DNA of 64,000 nt from Protea cynaroides. Taxonomy: Eukaryota > Streptophyta > Magnoliopsida > Proteales > Proteaceae. The translations under genes were made by a program, and so were the position numbers. The DNA lies in contig CM053267.1 of the NCBI GenBank assembly GCA_028583415.1, positions 39,415,834 through 39,479,833 on the forward strand, read 5' to 3'. Position 1 is the first letter of the stretch, and each line of letters opens with the position of its first letter. This document shows positions 34,686 through 47,200 of this stretch, piece by piece. A model generated the notes under the pieces. The model was not told the origin of the DNA and ran no database searches. It saw nothing but the letters and a program-made list of their open reading frames with translations.

Positions 34686-35122
34686 TCCCACGTCTGAAGT
34701 TTACTTGGCGTACTATAAAAAACTGTCTTCTGTTGCCCAATCGTGCCAATTGTGATCCCATGTTTGGAGTTCACTTGACGCACTATTAAAAACCGTCTTC
34801 TGTTGTTCAATCGCATAAACCGTGATCGCACGGTTGGAGTTCACCTGGTACATTGTTAAAAATTTTCTTTTGTCTAGTTGCGTTAGTTGTGATTGCATGG
34901 TTGGAGTTCACCCGGTGGCATAGTTAAAAATCTTCTGTTGTCCAATCGAGTCAGCTGTGATCGCAAGGCTGAAGTTCACTCAACGCACTATAAAAAATCT
35001 TTTGTTGTCCAATTGCGTCAGTCTTGATCATGGTTGGAGTTCACCCGGTGCAATGTTAAAAATCTTCTGTTGTCCAGTCGCGTCAGCCGTGATCGCACGA
35101 CTGGAATTCACCTGGCAGCATG
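34686..35122 (+). repeat. Minisatellite, about 67 bp x 7 degenerate units
   Basis: Each unit reads approximately GGAGTTCACCTGG, GTTAAAAATCTTCTGTTGTC and CGCGTCAGCCGTGATCGCA. The GGAGTTCAC-type element recurs near 34,695, 34,766, 34,834, 34,901, 34,969, 35,034 and 35,100. Units differ by several substitutions and small indels. Confidence 0.85.
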
Positions 35123-35282
35123 ATATCCAACCGTGCAATCATGACTAACTCCTCTCCAGCGACAGGAGATGATTTCTATCCTATCAATATATCGCCAATT
35201 AAACAACTTAGACTCTAATCATGCGATCACAGCCGAAGAAGCACCGGCGAGAGGTTCTACAATCCCACAATATAGGGGATCC

Positions 35283-35507
35283 AAATCATCTCCTGCCAGG
35301 GGTTCGGCAGGAGAATCGACTGTATCCAGTTGATGCCTGACACGTGGGTGTCATCCGAGCCGTCCATCCCAGCCAATAAGGTGAAACACAAAGAGGAATC
35401 GACTCGGTGATCAGCTAGGAAAGACAGCTCAGATCCAATCGACATTCACGTGTCAGACATGAACTGGATGCAGTCGAGTCTCCTGTCAAACCCTTGAGAT
35501 GATTTCT
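35283..35507. repeat. Fold-back element (MITE-like)
   Basis: The left half AAATCATCTCCTG...GCAGGAGAATCGACTG...CTGACACGTG returns as its reverse complement in the right half (CACGTGTCAGACATG...CAGTCGAGTCTCCTG...GAGATGATTT). The arms are about 75 bp with mismatches. No clear target duplication was found. Confidence 0.65.
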
Positions 35508-36789
35508 AGCTATATGACTCAAGGGGGGGATCCTGGCCACTCGAGGATCCTCATTACCATTTGGCAATCACTACCGTTTATCTTTTTACCTTTTTTGCCA
35601 TCAACCATCTGGGAGACTGCCCCTTTTGTCGATTCGTGGAGCTTGCTTTTGCTTGCAAGTTGCAACTTTTGAGGATTCAAAGCCTCAAAACTCAAAACTG
35701 AGAAGACGGAAACGCAAGCACAAGTATACAACAGGACAACAAAATCAATCTTAGTCTCAACTCTACGCTCGCTCAGTGACAAATTCCTCTTTCACATCTT
35801 CTGGCCACAATTTTTTTGAACTATCATTTCTTAATTTTTATGGGTTGTAATGCTGCCAAGCCCTTAATATAATTGTGGACGCTGAAAGAACCAGGATTTT
35901 TTATTTCTTATTTGTTCGGTGGTTCTTCTTCTGCTATCATCCCCACTACCTTCGACAACTCAGCTTCCTTATAGTGTTCCCAAGCAAAGTCATTGCAAGC
36001 TTAAGCAGGTGAGTGAGTTTTTAGATGATTCTTTTAGAAAATCCTCGAGTCGGGATGGGCTTCCGTCATTCTTATTCCGACGGAGGATTCCGATTTTGAA
36101 CGTTTTAGAGTTCTAATTTAATGAATTATATAAGAGATAGAATTGAAATTAATCCATCCAAACATGATTAATCACCATAGGATGGGAACTTCCTATGATC
36201 GAGAAAATGATAATGGTGTGATACCCGAGTTCATCCTTTGGAAATCGATTCTCTGCAACCGTTGTTTATTTCTGGCGATTGAAATAAAGATTATTGATTA
36301 AGGAGATGAAGAAACTAAAAAAAAATCATAAGAGAAAATAGATTGAATTTAAATTTGCAAAATAAATTCTACGCATGTATCTGTTTTACTACAGTTTGAA
36401 TTTGGAAAAAAAAAGGTAAGTTATAATCTACTTGCAACTTTGGTTCGCATCAGGATTCAGATGCTATAAGCTGTGACTTTAAATTAAAAATGGGGTTGTC
36501 ATAATTTAAATAACTCAAGGGAGGTACAGCTTGCAAAGAATTCCACAAATATTAGACCCCCCCTCTCTTTTTTTCTTTTTTCCTTTTTTTCCAATCTTAG
36601 AAGCAGCGGATATGTTTGCAACTTAATGGAAAGTACTGGGTCCCTCATGATTCAGGAATGCTTGAAATTATAACCTAGAACATTGGGCATAGATTTCAAG
36701 AAATATTTTGTCAAAATTAATAGTAGTTTGCATTGTGCTTACGAGTGTTTTGGTGGCTTTCTGAAGAACTATACTCTCATCATGCAACC
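35508..36789 (+). other. Upstream region of the unknown-function gene, possible 5' UTR exon
   Basis: Near 35,900-36,007 a transcribed-looking stretch ends at a donor-like AGCAG/GTGAGTGAG. It could splice to an acceptor near 36,750-36,770, ahead of the ATG at 36790. No coding exon was found here. A 65-codon ORF at 35919 lacks an ATG start. Confidence 0.35.
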
Positions 36790-39700
36790 ATGATGGTGTT
36801 ACATGCTCCCAGAGCAATCAGCAAGTGCTGGACAAACTGCGAAACCAAAACATTGCAAGAAGCTTCTCATTGCAGCATTTCAAATGTTAATCTGTTGATC
36901 AGCAGAGATCTTTGCAATCAAGGATTACATACTTCTATTTCTTGGCAAGGCTGTGGTCGAAATAGTGGCCCATCAAAGATATCAAAACAGGGAAGTTCAA
37001 AGAGATGGCTGGTAAGCAACTCTTCTTTGTTACCTGTCAACAAAATGGTTTCCGTTGGATACAGTTCCCAAATTAACTTCTAGTGCTACTTGAGAGTCAT
37101 TTGTTTCAAATTTTGTTAGTGTCAGTTGCATGTTACCACTTCATCGGATGATGAGTACCGCTCATCCCGCAATATAGCAATCAGCTTATTTCGAAGGTAC
37201 AGGAACGTCGTCGATCGTGGAGGAGGTGACAACCTAAAAGTATATATGGAGTATTTTGTATGTCTGGTTATTGCAGCAGGCACTATTATTATCTTTTTAC
37301 TAATATTGTTTGGTTGCTGTTTTACTGCTCTTAGGAGTTCATCAGTGCTGGGGTAAATGCATATGCCCTGGGCTGCACTGATGAGGGATTGAGGAAAGAA
37401 CTCATGGATATAAAGAACTCTGGAATTGAACTGGAAGGTATGCAATCTTATGGTGGAAGCACAAGTTTGAAGTCCAAGATTTTCTCCAAGGAGGTAAGAA
37501 TTATTCCTTTTTATGTGTATTAGCATAGATGGAATAGTTATGCAAATAAGACAGCAAAAATTATAAATTCAAAGAACTTTGTGGTAAAGCTAGACCCCAA
37601 GGTCCCATTCCTACATGTCAAGTTGTAGCCCAATTCAATTTGGCTAAGGGGCAAAACAAAGTATTAAAGAATATTTGGACAATCAAGTATCAAGAGGGTG
37701 CACGGGACAACCGTGGGGATGCATGAACATATGTGGGAACCTATGTATGGGAGGAAATATTGAATTTGGATGTGAAATTTGACATGCGCCAATCTGGATG
37801 TTGCCCTATCTGTCCAACAGTCATAATTGCCCAATCATTATGCCATGTAGCAGAATAAGTGAACTGTCAAGGGAGGCCTCCCCTGTTGGGGTCGTGAAGT
37901 GGCATTTTCTCTTTGCTTCATTTATAGTTACTTGTGTTTTTAATGTATTCTACATACATTATCTGTAAAATTATTGTACCTTCACTCTTGCATATAAATT
38001 GCTTTAGACGGAGGTATCCTTAGATTTTTTTTATCTGATTCTATGACTTTCCTACCAAATTCTGACTGAATGTTTTGATTGTATAAACAAACTACTCCCA
38101 AACTATCTTTTCCAAAAATTTTGTGATTGCTAAAGAGTTACTATCCATATATTTGACTGCTTAACCAATGTTACTTAATGCAACAATGAAAAAATGAATT
38201 GTGTTTAGGTTAATCAAATCTGTGTGTTTACTGATCATGGAAAGAACAAAAAACTTTTGGAACTATTCAGTGGAAAAGCAACCAGATATTGTGAAGCCAG
38301 CAACTCTGGGAACAAGAAATCTAGTAGAATCAGACATCTCCTATAATTTCAATACTTAGTTTATAAAATTCTGTTGTTAAGTCAGTAAAAATAAGTGGAA
38401 GAAAATTTAAAACCTCTAGGGTAATCTAAACTTGAGATAAGCAAGAAAAGCCATATCTCAGTATAACTCACTAATTTTACTTGCACATTCTGCAACAGAT
38501 TATCTGTTGCTCATTCTGTCAACAAATTTTCTGTTGCTCATTCTGTCAACAGATTTTCTGTATGATACTGCATTTGTCGCGGCAGGAACACTCTATAGCA
38601 TCCAGAACAGCCCACTAACCAGTCTATATATGTCATTATAGTGGGTCTTAGTAGAGTTAAGTTATCAAATAATTACTTGGGGTGTTTGCATCCTGATTAA
38701 TTTGCTATAGGGCACCACCATCGTAGCACTACTGCTAATCCAAATTCTTATATGGTGAATTGTCTTGTCTTAGTGGGTCTCATCAAAGTAAGTCATGAAA
38801 TCTTTTGACGGAATTAAGAAATGGAATTTTATACATCCCATATTGCAATGCAGGTTGATGAGTGCATCCTGTGGTTAAGCATTATATTCATCACCATCTT
38901 ATGTACACCGCAACCTACTATTGTTAGATGGTCGTCTACACCTCCAGCCTCAGCTGATATCATGCTTCAGTGGAAAGGCTTTTGTTCTATCATAGCAAAT
39001 GCTTATTATGTAAGAGGAATGGCATGGTGAGGTTCCCCTTTTTTTTTGGGTTGGGGTTTTATTATTACACGTTAGAATCACCACAGCCTTTACATCAGGT
39101 GTGTATGTCTCTAAAAGGGATAATTCATTTAAGTATCTCTCTTTTGGGAACATAATGACACTCTAATGGAATAAAATATATTATATTTGCATGATTTTAA
39201 TCTGCATTCATAGCCATATACATATTCTTTATATTCATTTAACCATATGGACTGGTGTGCATGTTTGCTTTAGGATTACCATCTCCAATATCTCTTCAGA
39301 AATGCTTTGTTCGACTCTTGAGTTGTTTGAGACTTAGAGTAGTATCTTTGAGGCAGTAGGTGGCATAGGTCACTCTACCCTCCAAATTGCATGTTGTAGT
39401 GATTGGCTCAGTTGAAGCCAAACAGGGAATTGATGAGCTCTCATAGATTTTGGAAATGAGAGCTCCAACAGATGCAGTATCTGGGGCCTATGACTTGCAC
39501 TAATTGACCAAACTATGATGTTGATTTCTTTGAAACTAATATTCATTATATTATATTGAAGTACTTCTGCTTTTGGTTTGTGTTTAAGATTACATAATTT
39601 CAAATTAAGAGTCCATTAATTTTTAATGTGACCACGAATACTGGCTAGTTTTTATTGATTTATTTCATTTAAATGGAAATATCACTGGGAGATCAGTAGA

Positions 39701-41280
39701 TATGTTCTGATTGATCAATATTTAGTGGACTGGCTAGTCCAAAAATCAGCATTAGCTATCAGTACCTTGGTTCACTAAAGTCTGAGGAAAAAGCCATGTT
39801 AGCTGTTCCTAGTCATCATGGGCATGCACTCTTTAAGAAATTAAGCCTCATCTCACCCTACTTCAGTCTCTCTCATGTAATTGATGTTCAAAAATATGGA
39901 TCACATGGCAAGTAGCATTTGTAATTAGTTTATTTGTATCTACATACTAATACTGTAACTTTTGTGAAGAATATTTCCCAAACTACATCATTACTTAGAC
40001 ACTTGAAGATAGGACCCTTCCCATGCCAACATTTTCCTGTACAAAATTCCATACCCAAACAAAAATGATATATTCTCAGAAGTGGTAGATTATGGAACTA
40101 TTCCTGAGGATTTGTTCAGCTTGTGTATGTTAAAATATAAGGAATTGAGACGGAACTAATCCTTCTCTCGTACCTGCTGTTTGAGAATCCTATTGACTTG
40201 AACAAGGCTGCTACACTTGAACTATAGAGATATCATTCATCTCTCCATGTTTCTTGTCATACGGAGTTTGGCAAAGTAAAATTTTAATTATATTTTTTAT
40301 ATGAACCCCAGATGTTGCATCGGATTTTCTTATTTTTTCCCCAGGCTTCTTGTGAAAACTCAACTGGAGCAAATGGCACAGAATTGTTTGAGAACCCTGT
40401 TGAGTCGAACTTGGCTGCTTACACTTGAACTATAGAGACATCGTTCATTTCTTCATGTTCCTTGTCATATGGAGTTCTGAAAAATAACGTCCAAGTTAAA
40501 TTTTTTATGTGGACTTTGCATTGAGTTTTCTTATGTTTTCCCCAGGCTTCCAGTGAAGACTCTTCAGCTAGAGCAAATGGCAGTAGTGGGGCATGCTGAG
40601 GAGCCATCTGTTGTTGCTAGTCGCATGCGATTAGTGTTCAGCACACTGGAGGTTTACCTCTTCTCTTCACATTTTCTATGCAATACCAGACAAAAAAAGA
40701 AGACATACAATGAATCTATTTTCTGCACCATCAGCGGAAAAAGAATACACCCTGGCTACCCCCTTTCCATACATTGAACCTTCGGATCCATCTGATTGCC
40801 ATTGAAATAAGAAGCTGCACCCAGTACTATGTATTAGGTGCTACTAATTGCTGGATGTATGATTAGGCACAACAGTTTTAATCTTAGGCCATAAACAATC
40901 AAATTTAGATTCAGAAACTGTCTCATTCTATGCTGTGCTCCCATCCGAACAGTGTCATGCCAGTAGACTTTGTGTTAATTGAAATCTTCAGAAACATGCA
41001 TACCATGTGGAGATTTTATCGAGGACTATGGGCACCCAAGGCCATCATGTGTCAATTATTTCTCATGGTACATTAAGTGTAATCAGGCTGAAACAGAAAA
41101 TTCTATATCTTTTGGTACTCGTCTGAAAATTTTTTCTTTTTTGGTTCCAATTGAAGAAAGTTGGATGCCTATAAACCCCAAGGGGTTGCTTAAAGACCTT
41201 ACACTTCAAAGAGGTCACGAGGTCAACTTTCTGCGGGGCCTACATATCCAAAAAAAAAAAAAAAATAAAAAAATAAATAA

Positions 41281-41365
<85 letters not shown>

Positions 41366-41466
41366 TTGGTGCCAATCAAATTGATATCCACATAAACATA
41401 CAGGGAATCATCTGATGATTATTTTGTGTTGTGCAGGTAGTTAGTCCACAATGGCCGAGAGTTTAG
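36790..41466 (+). CDS. Conserved plant protein of unknown function, probably organelle-targeted, 6 exons
   Basis: Exons: 36790-37011, 37126-37239, 37335-37493, 38854-39026, 40546-40651, 41437-41466. GT-AG borders and phases close to a 267-residue protein. Residues 1-74 are basic, Ser-rich and poor in acidic residues, as in a plastid or mitochondrial transit peptide. The mature part has conserved-looking blocks: DDEYRSSRNIAISLFRRYRN, DRGGGDNLKEFISAGVNAYA, SYGGSTSLKSK, VDECILWLSIIFITILCTP (hydrophobic, one possible membrane helix, residues about 166-185), WKGFCSIIANAYYVRGMAW and PSVVASRMRLVFSTLEVV. I recognise it as a plant-wide conserved type but cannot name a function. Intron 4 holds a duplicated exon-5 start, and intron 5 a long AT repeat. 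The second ATG (36793) is an equally possible start. Confidence 0.82.
40178..40590 (+). repeat. 207-bp tandem duplication with a decoy copy of exon 5
   Basis: The block 40178-40384 is repeated at 40385-40590. Each copy has TTGAACTATAGAGA, a C/T stretch and TTTTCCCCAG followed by an exon-like text. The second copy supplies the real exon 5 (acceptor at 40545). The first offers an intact acceptor at 40344 and exon-like sequence (LLVKTQLEQMAQN) that stays open for about 29 codons and then meets a stop. Confidence 0.75.
41285..41360. repeat. (AT)n microsatellite, about 38 units
   Basis: An uninterrupted AT run sits in the last intron of the 36.8-41.5 kb gene, preceded by an A-run and (AAAT) units. 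Confidence 0.95.
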
Positions 41467-42509
41467 TTCAGCGCTTTAGTATCGACCAAATGGCTTTGCT
41501 TTGATCTCTTCAGACGAATGGCTTATTAATTTATTTAAATCAGCAGTATTCTGCGGAGATTTAGATGTAAAAATTCATAGACGTTGTCTCTGTTACTTGT
41601 AAGTTGTAACTCCCCCTAGTTGAGGTAGCTTTTTTATTTTCTTGGAAGCTTGTCCTGGTCAATGTGATTAAGTTGCTTTCATGGTCTGTAAATTTTTCAT
41701 GCCAAAATTTATTTCCTATGGCGAAATTGTGCTTCTTGATCTGACTCATTTTTGTTTTGTTTCGGCCCTTTCGGGTGGAGATGACTTCCAGATAAAATGT
41801 GAATATCTGGCTCATGTAAGCAATCATTCATAGCTTTTCAGGTGGGCAATCATGTATTTATTTCTCTTTAGGTTCCTTCTGTTTCAAGACAAAATTTGGC
41901 TGTCTTTTGATGTAAAGCTTAAAACTTGTTGGGTCATACACAAGCATTTCCGGGTTTCCTCTTGTTGACATGGAATTTGAGCATATCAAAGACAATAATA
42001 AGTGCCTTATTTGCATTTAGATTTGATGAATATTAGATGGGCAATTCATTTTTGAAAGCTCCCAAGTTGTTGAATATCGATGTGTAGATGACAGCATAAA
42101 CCTAATACACTAATCCAGAGTATATAGAGGCTGGTTGATGGAGGTAATACCAACTTCTAGCAAGGAGCAGGTTACCAGATGGTCACCACCCTTTATGCTA
42201 AGCCCGGTAGCTTGGAACGTCCCCAATTGATAGATGAAACAGATTTGGGAAAATAACAAGCTTCTCACTCTGCTTGTTAACATTCTCTGATTCTCATATT
42301 CGTCAAGAACTTTTTAGAATTAGACAATCCTATTTAATGCAGATAATCCAAGTAGCCTAGGGGTCTATAGTTTTCATCCTCTCATCTTCCCAAAACCTGT
42401 CTAAAATGAATAAAAAATTCTTTTTAATCAAAATGGCTGTATGCAATGTCAATACAACCATATAGCACACCGGAATATCTCACAGTATCATTCTTTGGCT
42501 CTACCATGG
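41467..42509. other. 3' flank and intergenic sequence
   Basis: This includes the probable 3' UTR of the upstream gene. No further ORF with a domain was recognised. Confidence 0.5.
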
Positions 42510-42785
42510 AAAAGGGAATTCACATCGTCTCTTCTCAGTGGTTCTGGGAAGACACAGCAACTTTATTCGGATGGCCAATACATGGCTCTCGGGTGAACCC
42601 GAGACCCACATTTAAACCGACACACCCTGTCAGCTTGACTTGTCGGCTGGGTGTCGACTTAAATGTGGATCTCAGATTCACGGGTCTCAGATTCACCGAG
42701 AGCCATGTGTCGACCATCCAAATGAGGTTGCCGCTGTCCTCCCAGAACCACTGGGAGGAGAGGATGCGGATCCTGGAAAAGGAGA
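42510..42785. repeat. Fold-back element (MITE-like), about 270 bp
   Basis: CAGTGGTTCTGGGAAGACA...TCGGATGG...ACATGGCTCTCGG on the left is answered by CCGAGAGCCATGTG...CCATCCAAATGAGG...GTCCTCCCAGAACCACTG on the right. The arms are about 100 bp, imperfect. The inner part repeats CTCAGATTCAC twice. Overlapping ORFs on both strands (42446-42873) are by-products of the palindrome. Confidence 0.7.
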
Positions 42786-44228
42786 GGGGAGAGAGTTTCC
42801 CACAATACCACTGTAAGGAATCTCTCACATCACACCAATAATGATGCAAGAAATGATAACACCAATGGCCCACATGGCATGAGAGATAATGTCAAGAGGA
42901 AAGTAAAAATGCCAAAATATGAAACAAGGATTCTTAAGGAGAGAGAATGAATGCTCTGATTGGTTGCAAGGGGAATTGAAAAAAAAAAAAAAAATTAAAA
43001 CTTTAAATAGAAACTTTTGTAATGATTAAAATACATGCTATCATATTATTATAACTAATTCCAAATCATTTTATATTTAGTTATTAATTTATACTTCATT
43101 TTGCATCTAATTCCCTTGCATTTGAAAATTAAAATAAATTTTACGTCTTATAAATATCATTACTAAATATATTAAGAAATTTAAATAATTTACACAATCA
43201 TTTTGTATTACAATTTCACTTCCCTACCCTTCAATTCCTCTTGCAACCAAAGTGAACCGAAAGGATTCCCAAGCTGTCATGGATTTATTTTTCCCTAATA
43301 AAAATGTAACAAATGTAAACTATACCAAAACATTGTCCCATTCCGTGCTGCCTCACCATGGAATAGACTAAGTTTTAGACAAAGAGGGAATCATACCAAT
43401 GTGGTACCATTGACAAAGAGGGAATCATACCAATGTGGTACCATTGTTTATCGTAAGAGCTCACATTTCACAAACCCAAAACAAACTTTGACCACACGCT
43501 CCAATGATCCATTAGATGCAGCAACAGGTATGCCTTCACAGTAGGAATGGTACCTAGGACAAATGGTTTTAGCAACTGATCTGTAGTTAACAAGAATTTT
43601 TTTTGTTCCAACAAGATAACATTATCATTCACCACATTTCAATTTTGCTTGCTTCAACTGTTTCATATAAGTACAAATTTATTGTAGTTCCTCGTTTCCC
43701 TGTACATCATAGTCAGCGTTGTCAAGTTAGTGGAATGGAACCAGCATCCTAAAACCTTTATATGAAGTTCAAACATTAATAACTGGTAAGTAGATGATGG
43801 GTTTACCAAGAATCAGTTAGTAGTATCTAATGAACCATGATTTCCGCTTACTAGATGCTTCTGTATTGACTGCAGACATCTGGTGGCTCTGTAAAAGACT
43901 AAAAGAGAGCCACAGGGACGTCTCTTGAATCTGTTTTCCATAAATAAAGGCAGCCATTAAGCTGGTCTTTTTCCAGGTATTGTTGTTCACGGCATCCAAG
44001 CCAAAGGCTCATTCATCTACTTGCAAAACAAAAAAATTGATGCACACACACACACACACACACACACAAAAGCTCTTTCATCTGAGCTACAGTTAGCTGT
44101 TCCAGGAAATTGATGCAAACTCAACAAACAAAACAAAAAAATTGCTAATTCACTTCCTCCCTGTTCTTTTCTTAAATAAATAAATTATACAACTCTCAAA
44201 ATTGGGTGTGTTTAAGTTAGACAACTCA
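42786..44228. other. Intergenic before UTP6 3' end
   Basis: A/T-rich; contains a 34-bp perfect tandem duplication at 43378-43445 (GACAAAGAGGGAATCATACC...) and a (CA)n tract at 44043-44068. No gene is supported. Confidence 0.55.
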
Positions 44229-47200
44229 TCACAAATTATGAGCAATCAAGTTGGCAGCATCCTTGAGTATCTTTCGAGCTCGCCAATAGACAGCATTGGC
44301 TGTTTCTGATGTTCCAGCCTGTAAAATTTATATTACATTATCAGATCACCATCAGAAGCATAGGTTAATGGTAAAGCTTCCAACCCAAAAACTCCAGAAG
44401 GAAAAAATTGACACCCCTTATCAAAATGCATATGAACGAGAGTGTGCAGCAAGAGACGATTAGGTCCAGCCTTTCTTTGCATTACATGGTCAAATGTAGG
44501 GCAGGTGCAATCAACAATTCATAAGGCACCTAGGACATCTCTTGGCCAAGCTACCTGAACAGCGTAACCCTAACAATCCAACTTAACTCAATGCTTTTAA
44601 GCCAGGGCCATAAGATGTACAAAAGTTCCAAAGGTCTGAGAAATTGGGTTTAGAAGATTTCCTTGGGAGACCAATTGAATGGAGAATTAGCCTTCATTTA
44701 CTAATAGTAGCATGGAAGATGTCCTACTCTGTTATCCATCATGCACAAATTCCCTACAGGTATAGCAGAAAGAATCTCACCTTAATTTCCATTGAGTAAA
44801 AATCCCGCCACAATCCCAAGTCTTGGTCATAAGTTGCAAGGGCAGATTCATACAACTTACGAGCATTTGCAAGACCATCATTATCACCAACAACAGCCAG
44901 GTTTGTTTCCAACTCGATGCAGTTCTTATAGATTGCAAGACTTGGATGAGGTGAAGCAAGGAATCTGCCACAACCAAAAAAAAAAAGTGTGGCTCCTTAA
45001 TGATGAAAACATGATTTCTGCACGGGTGACTAATAATTAGGACCATAAAACTAGTTAAATGAGTACATAAATGGATAAAACTCTCAGCCACAATGCTTTT
45101 TAACAAAGGTTTTACTAAGGCTCCGATTGTTTTGATGTAAAATTTTACATTTTAAAATTTTTTCCAATGTTTGTTTCCAAGAGATGAAAGAAAGACGAAC
45201 TTCCTTTTCCTATCTGCTTAGAGATCACTATATTTTACCTCTTGGAAATAAACTTTGAAATAAAAATTAGCGTGTAAAATGTTAAGGCTCCGTTTGTTTT
45301 GACGTTGTAAAATTATGCAAGACGAGGAGAAGAAAGAAACGTCGGTTCAGGCAGATAGAGTAGCGATGGAGGCTGCTTTTCGGTCAAGCTTCTCCTCCTT
45401 CCAAATCATCTGTTCTTGCTCCCGTTTGTTTTGACAATTGACATTAAATGTTTACATGTTAATTTTTTTTTCTAATATTTGTTTCAAGGAGGCAAAAGAA
45501 AGATGAACCTCCTTTTCCCTCCTCCTTAGAGATCACTATGTTTTACCTATTAGAAACAAACATTGGAAAAAATTTTAACATGTAAAATTTTCATGTTTTT
45601 ACATGAAAATTTTATGTCAAAACAAACAGAACATAAATGTAAAATTTTATATTAAAACAACCGGAGCCTAACGGAAAATGGACTTTACAATCAAAATATA
45701 GCAACATACCGTTTGTACATCTCTCTTGCTCGTTGAAGACCTTCCCTCTCAAGAATCCAGTTAACAATAGCAGAAGAAAGGGAAAATGGGCCCCCACTTT
45801 CACCACTTCTACCAACTAAATCGAGAGAAGTCTGCACTAGCTTGTCAAAATAATCTTTTTGATTGGAAAAAAATTTGAGGGCCTATACCACAAGACAGAA
45901 ACAGATAAACATGTTTACAATACTGCTTGAAGAATTGCAATGCCAGGTACACCATTTTAAAAAATTGTGAATGTCAATGCTGTACAGGGGTTACTTTACT
46001 AAGACAGAAATAATGTTGGTTATCCAACTAAGTATAATGTCATTAAAGTTGAAGTAGGGTATGAAAGGGTTGATAAGACCTGGAGATCTGTAATGACCTG
46101 TAACCATTTGTAGTAAATGAGAACCAATTTAAAATTGGGGGCAAGTTTTGGTTGGTTATAACTTGTATCAGATGACAATTAAAGCCATGTCAGATTTGGA
46201 CCCCATAGAATATCTTCAGCATACTAATAAGCAGAAAAAGTTAAGAGTATGGAAGTGGGTATGGTTTTACTTTTTGTAACTGAGGCTTTTTTTTCCCGCA
46301 TTTTTTTATGAACAACTTTTATTGATCAAGGATCCAAATGATGTACAGCAAACTAGACAAAGCAGTTCACAGCCACAGAAAACATATAACTAAAGCCAAA
46401 TTGCAATTAACTATAATATATGAACATAAAAATGCAAAACCAGACTAGTCTGTGAAGGGAAAAGAGTGCCTAGTCCGCCAGCTAAGCCTGCCAAAACCTT
46501 ACTTAGCCAATAGATCTGTGATGCAGTAGCTTGCTCGTGGATGGACCAACATGAGCCGCTTTGGCTACCCAAGCCAAAGTTGCCAAACCAAAGCAGGTCC
46601 ACACCCAAACCAACCTTTTGGTATGGACAGGGTTGGTAGGGATCTAATTTAGTTGAGTTTAGATTAGGAAGATTTCAATTTTAAGTTTCCTTACTTATGA
46701 TTTCTATTTTGATTAAAGATTTTATTGTAATAGAGATTTTATTTTAGTAGAGATGTTATTTTGTCACTAATCTTATTTCAATTAGTTTAGGAAAGTTTTT
46801 CCTTTAAAAGTACATGTAATAGGAGTTTTACTTTCAGAGTTGAACATTGAATAAAACAGGGAGTTTTTTCTTCACGGTTGTGAAGTGTAATTCAGTGACC
46901 AGGTTGGTCGACCTTTCTCCCTCTCCTCCCCCTTCTTCTTTCCCTTCTCTCTCCCTTCCTACTTCTTTCTTCTTTATTTCCTCCCCTGTTCTGGGCGGTA
47001 GAACCAGCCCAACCGAAATACATCGATCTCTCTCTCTTCCAATCACCCTCAAGTTCTGGTTGAGACCTTCCTTCTCATAAACGACCCAATCCCCTTGAAC
47101 ATTGAATAAAACTGGGAGTTTTTTCTTCACGGTTGTGAAGTGTAATTCGGTGACCAGGTTGGTCGACCTTTCTCCCTCCCCTCCCCCTTCTTCTTTCCCT

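Noticed and set aside
42446..42873. 131- and 112-codon ORFs on opposite strands
   Set aside because: They mirror each other because the DNA is a palindrome; no protein family.
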